A stretch of 20,623 nt of DNA from positions 1 through 20,623 of the forward strand of contig CAYFSI010000018.1 of assembly GCA_964345825.1 (NCBI GenBank). The letters run 5' to 3'. Below, one piece after another: positions 14,213 through 20,623 of the stretch. The DNA is from JAAYDH01 sp964345825. GTDB lineage: Bacteria; Bacillota_I; Bacilli_A; RFN20; CAG-826. The position numbers and the translations under genes are program-made. Under the pieces are notes generated by a model that saw only the letters and a program-made list of their open reading frames with translations, was not told the DNA's origin and did not search any database. Within the stretch, counting starts at the first letter, position 1, and each line of letters opens with the position of its first letter.

Positions 14213-16237
14213 TTATGACAAAAAACTACATAAAAATGTAGTTGAAAAATTGATTGTGCCTTCCTCATCCGTCCTTTTAATCTCCACGCCGGCTTTATTT
14301 AGTATTTGGAGGACTTTAGAAGAAGGATGGCCATAGTAATTCCTGCCAACCGACACAATGCCTACTTCAGGGGCTAAATATTCAATGAAAGAATATGATG
14401 TAGAAGTATCCGACCCATGATGGCCAATTTTTAAAATGTCACATGGTATATGGTTGTATTCACTCATGATACTTTTCTCAATCGAAATAGGAGCATCTCC
14501 CATAATAAGGAAATCGCGATTAACAAAATTAAAACCAAGTACAAGTGATTGTTCGTTTTCATCACTGCTTTCCTTAATATGCTGATTATAATTTTCGATA
14601 GTTATGCTCCCGAATTTGAATGGAAAGTCTTCGGGATTGCTGATATATTTTCCTACTTTAAAATTTTTTTGAAGGGAAGTCAAAGCACCAGAGTGGTCAT
14701 AATCGTCATGAGTGGTAATAACATAATCAATATCATAGATTTTTTTCTTCTTAAAGAAAGGGATCAGGCATTCTTTTGCGATGTCTTGGTAGATGGAGCC
14801 TCCCGTGTCGATTAAAATAGTGCGATTTCGTTCTCTAACCAAACATGCGTCGCCTTGACCAACATTAATAAAGGAGACTTGATTAGAGGTCGCATTTTCT
14901 AGCGGCAAAAAATTGATGATGACAAATGTCATCAACGCGATGCCTAAAGGACGATATATGATGCGAAAACCATTGGCCAAATAATAAATAAAAAGCCCAT
15001 AAAGAAAATAATATGACATCATTAGCCATTCAGACATTGGGCCAGAGAATATTTCCCATCTCAGGTACGAAACAGGAATTGATGAATAAGAAACTAATAA
15101 TCCAAAGAAATTAACAATTGGGAAAATTGGAAGTCCACATAACGAAAGAAGTGAAGACACCCCTAACAACAAAAAAAGTGGGGTAAGTAATATTTGCAAA
15201 ATTGGGCTTAATAAAGAAAGACTATGGTAATACCTCAATTCGAAAGGAATAAAGAAAATAAACAGACATATTACTTCCAACATTTTTTGAGGATATTTTT
15301 TAAATCGCCCTGTTATTTTATTGATGAAAGTCATGAAAATCGGAATACTAAATCCGAGGATAAAACTATTTTGGTAAGCCAAATATGGATCGACAAGCAA
15401 AAACACTAAACCAACGAGGCCAAAAAGACTATGATTCGAGAGATAATTATTGCCTAAAAATCGATTAGCCCATCGTGCAAACCCCATTACAATTACACGA
15501 ATTACAGTAAAACGAGGAAAAGTAAAAAAGCCATATAATATTAAGATTAAAAGCGAAATCAATTTGGCCCATTTTTCTTTCAGTTTAAACCTCAAAATAA
15601 ATTCCAAAAAAGATTGAAAGGCATGAAGATAAATGCCGCTTGATGACACAAGCGTTAATAAGTGCAGATCACTTATATTTTCTACCACTTCAGTTCCGTC
15701 TTGATTTGAAAATAAGACTGCATTAATCAAACTTTTTGTATTGTCATCAAAATGAGAAAGAAACCATTTACGATAGGACTTTAGTTTTAAAGGATTACTA
15801 AATTTGACAGTAATTTTTGTCTCGAATAATTGATATTTAACCCCCTTTTGCTGTAGATATAGGGAAAAATCAAAGCCAGATTCAAGATGAGAAAAATTCA
15901 GTTCCCTTTTACATCCGGCAATTGATAAATAGTCACCAGCTTCGTATTCATTCTCTTTAGCATAGCAATACAATCTTTCTCCTCCAGTTAAGAATAAGAA
16001 ATAATTGTCTCTTGCTTCATAAACGAAGCCATCATATTGTTCTTTCTTTTGATCGATTTTTATATAGCTATAGCCAATTCCAAAAAGGGATAAAAGAACG
16101 GCTATAATTAGCACTTTCTTTCCATGTCTTACAAAGATGAAAATCAATAAGGCAATAATGATGACGGCAAAAAGAATGAAACTATATTTCCATGATAAGC
16201 CAAGCCAAAAGGCAATGAATAAAAGTAGGATGACCAC
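14213..16237 (-). CDS. comEC: ComEC/Rec2 DNA-uptake channel with metallo-beta-lactamase domain
   Basis: Integral membrane channel that passes single-stranded DNA into the cell during transformation. 674 residues: N-terminal hydrophobic helices (about 1-60); a soluble OB-like DUF4131 region (60-150); the competence domain with many membrane spans (about 165-450); then a C-terminal metallo-beta-lactamase domain with FINVGQGDACLV, H510-x3-D514-H515 in THDDYDHSG, GDAP near 580 and GHHGSD at 605-610. All the nuclease-type metal ligands are present. The start is GTG 16235-16237, sharing one base with the comEA stop codon (TAGTG), hence coupling. The frame ends TINFSTTFLCSFLS, where the last ten residues are encoded by a terminator hairpin. 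No comEB is seen between comEA and comEC. Confidence 0.93.
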   Translation of the reverse strand: MVILLLFIAFWLGLSWKYSFILFAVIIIALLIFIFVRHGKKVLIIAVLLSLFGIGYSYIKIDQKKEQYDGFVYEARDNYFLFLTGGERLYCYAKENEYEAGDYLSIAGCKRELNFSHLESGFDFSLYLQQKGVKYQLFETKITVKFSNPLKLKSYRKWFLSHFDDNTKSLINAVLFSNQDGTEVVENISDLHLLTLVSSSGIYLHAFQSFLEFILRFKLKEKWAKLISLLILILYGFFTFPRFTVIRVIVMGFARWANRFLGNNYLSNHSLFGLVGLVFLLVDPYLAYQNSFILGFSIPIFMTFINKITGRFKKYPQKMLEVICLFIFFIPFELRYYHSLSLLSPILQILLTPLFLLLGVSSLLSLCGLPIFPIVNFFGLLVSYSSIPVSYLRWEIFSGPMSEWLMMSYYFLYGLFIYYLANGFRIIYRPLGIALMTFVIINFLPLENATSNQVSFINVGQGDACLVRERNRTILIDTGGSIYQDIAKECLIPFFKKKKIYDIDYVITTHDDYDHSGALTSLQKNFKVGKYISNPEDFPFKFGSITIENYNQHIKESSDENEQSLVLGFNFVNRDFLIMGDAPISIEKSIMSEYNHIPCDILKIGHHGSDTSTSYSFIEYLAPEVGIVSVGRNYYGHPSSKVLQILNKAGVEIKRTDEEGTINFSTTFLCSFLS
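14220..14243 (-). terminator. Terminator hairpin at the end of comEC, before its stop codon
   Basis: Minus-strand AACTACAT-TTTT-ATGTAGTT followed by TTTT. The arms are perfect over eight pairs but contain only two G-C pairs, so strength is uncertain. The hairpin and T-run are translated as the last residues of ComEC; the TAA at 14213-14215 comes four bases after the T-run ends. Confidence 0.6.
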
Positions 16238-16764
16238 TATTTCAAAGTGACGTAATTTCTAATCTTTCGATAAGTTGCGTTGCCAATTCCATATACCTCC
16301 ATCAACTCTTCAAGAGTCTGGAATGAACCGTTTTCTTGGCGATAGGTGACTATCGAATTAGATATGGTACTGGTAATTCCGTTGATAACTGTCATTTCTT
16401 CAGCTAGATCTTCATTGATGTTCACCTTCACAATAGGTGTATTGTTGCATACATCAGTAACATCATATTTTGGAGAAATATAATAGGTATCCCCAATTGT
16501 TAATTCGACATCATTAAAATAAGCTAGATCGTCTGCGTTGCTTGTTGTGCCACCCGCCACTTCGATGAGATCGGACATTGTCACTAGCCCACTAATGTTA
16601 TACGTGCCCTCTTTGCTAATTTCTCCTTCGATAGAAAAAGTGTGCGTTTCATCAGTTTCGGTGATTTCTCCACTTTTGTTTTGTGTTAGATTTGGATCGA
16701 GAATCATAAAACCTCCGATGACAATGAAAGCGACGATAATCACTCCAATAAGAATCTTTACCAT
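16237..16764 (-). CDS. comEA: Competence protein ComEA (membrane-anchored DNA receptor)
   Basis: Binds double-stranded DNA outside the membrane and hands it to the uptake machinery. Residues 4-22 are an N-terminal membrane anchor. An SLBB domain follows (about 45-115, with ISGLVTMSDLIEVAGG). The C-terminal helix-hairpin-helix domain (about 113-175) reads KVNINEDLAEEMTVINGI, then SFQTLEELMEVYGIG. 175 residues is normal. AGGAGG eight bases before the ATG (16762-16764) is also the 3' arm of the greA terminator hairpin, so translation may be blocked in transcripts that read through from greA. The pair comEA-comEC is one unit. Confidence 0.93.
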   Translation of the reverse strand: MVKILIGVIIVAFIVIGGFMILDPNLTQNKSGEITETDETHTFSIEGEISKEGTYNISGLVTMSDLIEVAGGTTSNADDLAYFNDVELTIGDTYYISPKYDVTDVCNNTPIVKVNINEDLAEEMTVINGITSTISNSIVTYRQENGSFQTLEELMEVYGIGNATYRKIRNYVTLK

Positions 16765-16766
16765 TT

Positions 16767-16791
16767 AAAAAACCTCCTAAATATTAGGAGG
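16767..16791 (-). terminator. greA terminator whose 3' arm is the comEA Shine-Dalgarno site
   Basis: Minus-strand hairpin CCTCCTAA-TAT-TTAGGAGG followed by TTTTTT. The arm contains AGGAGG (16773-16778), placed eight bases before the comEA ATG. The same RNA element can end greA transcription and, if read through, hide the comEA ribosome binding site. Confidence 0.8.
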
Positions 16792-16821
16792 CATTTATTG
16801 AAAAAATTTTGGAAAATAAGA

Positions 16822-17313
16822 TTACTTGGAGTCTTTGCCGTTTTCACCGGTCTCGATTTTCACGATTTCGACTTTATACGGTTTTAAACCTTTTACTTCA
16901 ACTTGTTCGCCGACGGATTTGCCGACAATAGCTTCACCGAGAGGGCAAATATTGGAAATAACACCATTGAATGGATCGCTTTCGATAGTTCCTAGAATCT
17001 TATAACGTTGTTCACTGTCAGTTGATAAAACTTTGATTGTAACAGTTGAGCCAAGAGCGACACGGTTGGTATGTTTAGATTCTTCGATAATCTCTGCGGT
17101 TTCTAAAATATCTTCGATTTGTTTAATTCTGGCTTCTACTTCGGCTTGCTTGTTGCGAGCAGCATCATAGTCAGCGTTTTCACTCAAGTCACCTTGGGCC
17201 CGAGCTTCTGCTAATTGGGATTTAACTTCATCTCTTGTTACATCGATTAAAGTGCGCAACTCTTCCTGTAATTTTTGATACCCAACTTTAGTTATTTTTA
17301 ATTTTTCAGTCAT
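16822..17313 (-). CDS. greA: Transcription elongation factor GreA
   Basis: Stimulates RNA cleavage by backtracked RNA polymerase. 163 residues. The N-terminal coiled coil (about 5-80) includes DLSENADYDAARNKQAEVE with the acidic D-x-x-E-N-A-D-Y tip; the C-terminal FKBP-like domain includes TVTIKVLSTDSEQRYKI, the NGVISNICPLGEAIVGK stretch and the final KVEIVKIE. The ATG 17311-17313 has AGAGGA about seven bases upstream. An extended -10 promoter sits 42 bases upstream. The gene begins a minus-strand unit facing away from the chromate-transporter genes. Confidence 0.97.
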   Translation of the reverse strand: MTEKLKITKVGYQKLQEELRTLIDVTRDEVKSQLAEARAQGDLSENADYDAARNKQAEVEARIKQIEDILETAEIIEESKHTNRVALGSTVTIKVLSTDSEQRYKILGTIESDPFNGVISNICPLGEAIVGKSVGEQVEVKGLKPYKVEIVKIETGENGKDSK

Positions 17314-17354
17314 TCTTGTTTCCTCTTTATTTATTATTTAAATAAGCATGCGTT

Positions 17355-17363
17355 ATTATAGCA
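17355..17363 (-). promoter_or_regulatory. Extended -10 promoter of greA
   Basis: Minus-strand TGC-TATAAT with no clear -35. The string TGCTATAATAACGC is identical to that at the lepA promoter. Confidence 0.65.
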
Positions 17364-17388
17364 ATTGAGCAATACAATTTCCATAGTT

Positions 17389-17398
17389 NNNNNNNNNN
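17389..17398. other. Short assembly gap (10 N) beside a palindrome
   Basis: Ten N directly before a perfect 26-base palindrome, in the divergent region between greA and the chromate-transporter genes. The hairpin-forming sequence may have caused the break. Confidence 0.85.
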
Positions 17399-17424
17399 TC
17401 TAGTATGTATAAATACATACTAGA
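17399..17424. promoter_or_regulatory. Perfect 26-bp palindrome, candidate repressor operator for the chrA pair
   Basis: Arms TCTAGTATGTAT and ATACATACTAGA flank AA, complementary at all 12 positions. It covers the place of the -35 box (the -10 is at 17436-17441), so a bound protein would block the promoter. The core ATGT-N6-ACAT resembles PadR- or TetR-family operators; no regulator gene is next to it in the window. Whether the repeat extends into the N run is unknown. Confidence 0.6.
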
Positions 17425-17435
17425 GTATATTTATA

Positions 17436-17441
17436 TATAAT
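17436..17441 (+). promoter_or_regulatory. -10 box of the chrA pair
   Basis: TATAAT ends seven bases before the ATG at 17449. There is no Shine-Dalgarno sequence between them, so transcription would begin at or next to the start codon (leaderless). The -35 region lies under the palindrome and is poor. Confidence 0.6.
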
Positions 17442-17448
17442 ATAAGCC

Positions 17449-18054
17449 ATGCGTAAAAGGATTGCATTTCCTACTCTCATTAATCTATTTCTTACCTTTA
17501 TGAAGATAGGGGCGTTAACTTTTGGCGGTGGTTATGCCATGATTTCGATCATTGAAAGAGAAGTCGTCGAAAAAAATCGTTGGATAAATCAAAGCGAGAT
17601 GCTTGATGTCCTTTCTATTAGTGAATCGACACCAGGTCCAATTTCTGTTAACACCGCTACATTTGTTGGATATCGAGTTGCTGGTTTTTGGGGAAGCTTC
17701 TTTGCCACTCTTGGATTGATTCTTCCTTCTTTTGTTGTGATACTGCTAATATCATTCTTTTATCAAACTTTCTTATCTTGGACAGTAGTTCAAGCAGCAT
17801 TCCTTGGCATTCGTTCCGGTGTCGTAATCTTGTTGATTGACGCAGTGATCAAATTAAAAAAATCGGTAAAACTTTCACCAGTAACCATTTTGCTTTTCTG
17901 CCTTACTGTTGGTTTGATTATCCTTTCGTTTTTCTTTGATTTTAGTTTAAGCATCGGAAGTTTCAAAGTTTCTATCTCAATTATTCTAATTCTATTAGGA
18001 ATGATTATCGGCATCGTTTCAACTGCACTAAGAAAAGGAGAAATAAAGCAATGA
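17449..18054 (+). CDS. chrA: Chromate transporter, short-chain CHR family, first subunit
   Basis: A single CHR-domain membrane protein of 201 residues. Short-chain ChrA proteins work in pairs and are thought to export chromate or similar anions; the true substrate here is unproven. Visible family motifs are GALTFGGGYAMISIIEREVV (about 22-41) and SESTPGPISVNTATFVGY (about 58-75), followed by several hydrophobic helices. It ends with TGA, overlapping the ATG of the next gene (ATGA), which implies coupling and shows that TGA is a stop here. A palindrome and a -10 box lie directly upstream, with no ribosome binding site. Confidence 0.92.
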   Translation: MRKRIAFPTLINLFLTFMKIGALTFGGGYAMISIIEREVVEKNRWINQSEMLDVLSISESTPGPISVNTATFVGYRVAGFWGSFFATLGLILPSFVVILLISFFYQTFLSWTVVQAAFLGIRSGVVILLIDAVIKLKKSVKLSPVTILLFCLTVGLIILSFFFDFSLSIGSFKVSISIILILLGMIIGIVSTALRKGEIKQ

Positions 18055-18632
18055 TTTTCTTTGAATTGTTCTATGTTTTCTTTTTGATTGGGCTGTTCAC
18101 TTTTGGCGGTGGATATGGGATGATTTCTCTTATTCAAGAGCAAGTTGTTGCTCGTGGATGGATTGATTCTTCGAACCTTACTGATTTCATCGCCATTAGC
18201 GAATCAACTCCAGGACCATTCGCCATTAATATTGCGACATTTGTTGGTTCTCAAACCGGGGGATTATTCGGAGCAGTATGCGCAACAATCGGCGTTGTTT
18301 TGCCTTCCTTTATCATTATTATGATTGTCGCCGTTCTAATTAGTCGATTCATTAAAAATCGTTTTGTGAGAGGGGCTCTATCGGGTGTTCGTCCAATTGT
18401 TCTAGGTCTTATTTTCGGAACTGCGATTGTCTTTCTTATCAAATTGATTATTGCTTCAACTGATTCACGGAACTTCGCCTTAACTTCAAGTTATCGCGAA
18501 TCAACTACCATATTCTTAATGGTCCTCGGCTTTTATTTAGTCTATCGACATTTTAAAAAGAAAAGTCCTCATCCAATTGTCATTCTAGCAATCAGCGCGT
18601 TGCTGGGCATTACTATATTCTGGGTATTATAA
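18051..18632 (+). CDS. chrA: Chromate transporter, short-chain CHR family, second subunit
   Basis: The partner CHR-domain membrane protein, 193 residues. It repeats the signature motifs FTFGGGYGMISLIQEQVV (about 17-34) and SESTPGPFAINIATFVG (about 50-66), followed by hydrophobic segments. The paired short genes are the split form of the long two-domain ChrA, as with YwrA/YwrB in B. subtilis. The ATG overlaps the preceding stop, and AGGAG about ten bases upstream lies inside the first gene. A strong bidirectional terminator begins in its stop codon. The pair sits, on the opposite strand, between greA and yrzB-type genes. Confidence 0.92.
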   Translation: MIFFELFYVFFLIGLFTFGGGYGMISLIQEQVVARGWIDSSNLTDFIAISESTPGPFAINIATFVGSQTGGLFGAVCATIGVVLPSFIIIMIVAVLISRFIKNRFVRGALSGVRPIVLGLIFGTAIVFLIKLIIASTDSRNFALTSSYRESTTIFLMVLGFYLVYRHFKKKSPHPIVILAISALLGITIFWVL

Positions 18633-18657
18633 AAACAAGGATTTAATCCTTGTTTTT
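18631..18657. terminator. Bidirectional rho-independent terminator
   Basis: Arms AAAAACAAGGA and TCCTTGTTTTT flank TTTAA, perfect over 11 pairs with A/T runs on both sides. It serves the chrA pair from the left and the DUF1292 gene from the right. Confidence 0.88.
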
Positions 18658-18675
18658 ATTTAAATAATTGCTTGT

Positions 18676-18942
18676 TTATAATTCTTTAATTGAGGGATCT
18701 TCGTTGAAGGCATTGAACACTTCTTCCACTTCAGCATATTCTTCATCATCTTCAATCTCTTCTAATTCACCATCTTGATTGTATCGCATTGCGATTATTT
18801 CCTCGGGATGTCCAGGTTCAAAGAAGAAAACATATGATGTCTTTCTTTCGGGATGTTCATAGGTAAAGAGTATCTCCATGAGATGTTCTTTTCCCTCGCT
18901 ATCAGTGATGATAATTTGATTTTCAATATTTTTATTTTCCAT
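18676..18942 (-). CDS. DUF1292 family protein (YrzB-like)
   Basis: 88 residues, strongly acidic, with the DUF1292 pattern IIITDSEGKEHLMEILFTYEH, then YVFFFEP and the acidic segment ELEEIEDDEEYAEVEEVFNAF. Its function is unknown; it is widely conserved in Firmicutes directly after ruvX, as here. The ATG overlaps the ruvX 3' end by 11 bases, with AAGGA eight bases upstream inside ruvX. Together with ruvX it closes the alaS unit. Confidence 0.92.
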   Translation of the reverse strand: MENKNIENQIIITDSEGKEHLMEILFTYEHPERKTSYVFFFEPGHPEEIIAMRYNQDGELEEIEDDEEYAEVEEVFNAFNEDPSIKEL

Positions 18943-19366
18943 GATTAAATTCCTTTGTTCTAATGTATGTATCTAGAATAACACAAGCGGCTATTTTATC
19001 GACGTTTTGTTTTCTCTGAACGTGATTCATGCCTCTTGCGCTGATGGTATCATGAGCGGATACGCTAGATAAACGTTCATCAACAAGAGCGATTTCCAAT
19101 TTAGGATTAGCAGCCAGTAAATCATCTTTAAAACGCACCACACTGTTGGCCATTTCGCTCATCTGGCCACTTAAATGAAGAGGTAAGCCTAACGCAATTT
19201 CATTGATTTCTAAATCCTCTCAGCGTTTTAAAACATTCTGACGAGCAACGATATATTGATTTTTTGGAAAACGAAATGTCTCAATTCCATGAACAAAACC
19301 TAAAATGTCACTCTGGGCAATTCCAAGAGTTGTTGTTCCTAAGTCGAGACCTAAAATCTTTTTCAT
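18932..19366 (-). pseudogene. ruvX: Holliday junction resolvase-like RuvX (YqgF), interrupted by in-frame TGA
   Basis: RuvX/YqgF is an RNase H-fold nuclease linked to pre-16S rRNA 5' processing and possibly Holliday junctions. The frame starts MKKILGLDLGTTTLGIA at ATG 19364-19366, immediately after the alaS stop. It runs 48 codons to TGA at 19220-19222, then continues in the same frame as EDLEINEIALGLPLHLSG to TAA at 18932. The catalytic acids D8, E97 (LVDERLSS) and D123 (NVDKIAA) are all present, and the total of 144 codons is family length. The context VLKR-stop-EDLEI would suit Leu (TTA) or Trp (TGG), each one base from TGA. A sequencing error, strain variation or a recent nonsense mutation are all possible. 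Confidence 0.85.
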
Positions 19367-20623
19367 TTATTTGAATAATTCCTTAACTGATTGAAGAGCT
19401 TCAGGAATTTTTTCCGCTGATTTTCCCGCTCCGCTTGCGAGTTCATCGCGTCCTCCCCCACTACCTTCTAATAGGCGAGAAACATGGCGCACTAATTCTC
19501 CAGCCTTATAACCTGCTTTAATAGCTTTCTCTGAACAAGCCACCACGATTGAAATCGAATTGCTATCTTGTCCAATTAAGATGATAACATAATGATCATT
19601 ACCTTGTTTTAAGCGATCGATAAGGGCTAATAAATCAGAACGTTTGCTCGCTTTGATAAACTTAATTAGTAGAGAAAGATTTCCCTTTTCTTCGAATTCG
19701 TTTTGCAAATTATCAGCCTGCGATTGGGCTAATCTGTCTTCTAAAACAGATAGAGTTTTTTTCGTTAGTTCAAAATCATTTTTCTGACTAATTAAGCGAC
19801 TAACAATATCACTGATTGAAGTGACATTGACTTCTTTCATTATGTGATGTAAAACTGCTTCTCGTTTCTTAATTAATTCATAAGCACCAGCGGAAGTCCT
19901 CGATTGTATTCGGCGAACTCCAGCGGCGATAGATTCTTCAAATTCGATAGCAAAAAACCCAATATCTTCAGTATTTTTGACATGAGTCCCTCCGCAGAAC
20001 TCTTTGCTGACATCTCCGAAGCAGACAACTCGAACAACATCTCCGTATTTATCGTTAAAGAGAGCTTTCGCCCCAAGTTTTTTGGCTTCATCAACCGGTA
20101 ACACTTGAGTATCATTAGGGATTGCTTGGCTAATCCATTGATTAACTTTTCTTTCGACTTCATTCAATTGTTCAGTGCTGATTTTTTCAAAATGATTAAA
20201 ATCGAATCTTGAATATTCATCACATACATAAGAACCATGTTGAGAGATGTGGTCACCAAGCACATCACTTAAAGCCTTTTGCAAAAGGTGAACAGAGGAA
20301 TGGTTGCGCATTGTCTTTAAGCGCTTTTCTTGATCAACTTTAGCTGTTAAAATATCGCCAACTTTAACCTCTCCAAACATCACTTCAACATGATGCAAGT
20401 GCTGTTTATTTGGTGCCTTATTTACTCCAGTCACTCTGAGAGTGGCAGAAGAATTTTCAAGAGTTCCGCTATCGCTGACTTGTCCACCACTTTCCGCATA
20501 GAAATTGGTTTTGTCGAGCATTACTTCTCCACTATCAGAAATGGAATCAACTTGAACTCCATCAACAAACAAAGCGACTACTTTGCCTTCTATTGGTTCA
20601 GTTTGATAAATGAATTCTGAAGG
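19367..20623 (-). CDS. alaS: Alanyl-tRNA synthetase, C-terminal part (5' end outside window)
   Basis: Charges tRNA-Ala. The window holds the last 418 residues; the frame is open to the window edge, so the catalytic and tRNA-recognition domains lie beyond it. Seen here are the beta-barrel entry NFYAESGGQVSDSG, the editing domain with zinc ligands HSSVH (in RNHSSVHLLQKAL) and C-x3-H in FCGGTHV, a coiled-coil linker, and the C-Ala domain with SGGGRDELASGAG. The editing residues are intact. The stop codon is directly adjacent to the ruvX start. The gene yrzL (ireB), which stands between alaS and ruvX in B. subtilis, is absent. Confidence 0.97.
   Translation of the reverse strand, partial: PSEFIYQTEPIEGKVVALFVDGVQVDSISDSGEVMLDKTNFYAESGGQVSDSGTLENSSATLRVTGVNKAPNKQHLHHVEVMFGEVKVGDILTAKVDQEKRLKTMRNHSSVHLLQKALSDVLGDHISQHGSYVCDEYSRFDFNHFEKISTEQLNEVERKVNQWISQAIPNDTQVLPVDEAKKLGAKALFNDKYGDVVRVVCFGDVSKEFCGGTHVKNTEDIGFFAIEFEESIAAGVRRIQSRTSAGAYELIKKREAVLHHIMKEVNVTSISDIVSRLISQKNDFELTKKTLSVLEDRLAQSQADNLQNEFEEKGNLSLLIKFIKASKRSDLLALIDRLKQGNDHYVIILIGQDSNSISIVVACSEKAIKAGYKAGELVRHVSRLLEGSGGGRDELASGAGKSAEKIPEALQSVKELFK

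Noticed and set aside
13234..14268. Longer holA starting at ATG 14268
   Set aside because: It would add 21 residues encoded by the antiphase 3' end of comEC and its hairpin; the family begins at MIYLIYG.
18932..19366. Genetic code 4 (TGA read as Trp), suggested by the in-frame TGA in ruvX
   Set aside because: Trp is written TGG in the other genes checked (comEC, the helicase, chrA), no other gene has an internal TGA, and the first chrA uses TGA as a stop within an ATGA overlap with the next start.

Overview
The window looks like a chromosomal segment of a low-GC Gram-positive bacterium, most likely an uncultured Bacilli/Erysipelotrichia/Mollicutes-type lineage assembled from short reads (it holds three runs of N). 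The reasons are the AT-rich sequence, strong AGGAGG-type ribosome binding sites, a CIRCE/HrcA heat-shock operon, and gene order matching the Bacillus subtilis comE-holA-rpsT-lepA-hemW-hrcA-grpE-dnaK block next to an alaS-ruvX-yrzB block. Trp is encoded by TGG and only one gene ends in TGA, so the standard bacterial code fits. No sporulation gene is seen where B. subtilis has gpr and spoIIP.

Layout. 1-2.4 kb (minus): dnaK (partial, gapped, with a foreign high-GC piece at the contig edge), grpE and hrcA under a consensus promoter and CIRCE operator. 2.4-5.3 kb (minus): hemW, a small membrane protein coupled to it, and a Fic-fold protein that has lost its catalytic residues and carries a C-terminal winged helix. 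5.3-10.5 kb (minus): lepA, an XPD/DinG-type helicase fused to a PD-(D/E)XK nuclease domain, and fmt. 10.6-13.2 kb (plus): a YfcE-type phosphodiesterase, a broken adenylate-forming enzyme with a C-terminal acyl carrier domain (two frameshifts and a 100-N gap), and rpsT. 13.2-17.3 kb (minus): holA, comEC, comEA and greA. 17.4-18.6 kb (plus): a two-gene chromate-transporter pair behind a perfect 26-bp palindrome. 18.7-20.6 kb (minus): a DUF1292 protein, ruvX interrupted by an in-frame TGA, and the 3' two-thirds or less of alaS.

Most genes are housekeeping: protein folding, translation, replication and DNA uptake. The less ordinary material is the pseudo-Fic/winged-helix protein, the nuclease-helicase fusion, the AMP-ligase/carrier fusion, and the transcript architecture. 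Several genes at the start of transcription units lack a Shine-Dalgarno sequence and have a -10-like hexamer 6-13 nt before the ATG, suggesting leaderless mRNAs. Two terminators do double duty: the greA terminator contains the comEA ribosome binding site, and the comEC terminator lies before the comEC stop codon. No CRISPR array, tRNA, rRNA, insertion sequence or prophage was seen. I found no clear new multi-gene system.
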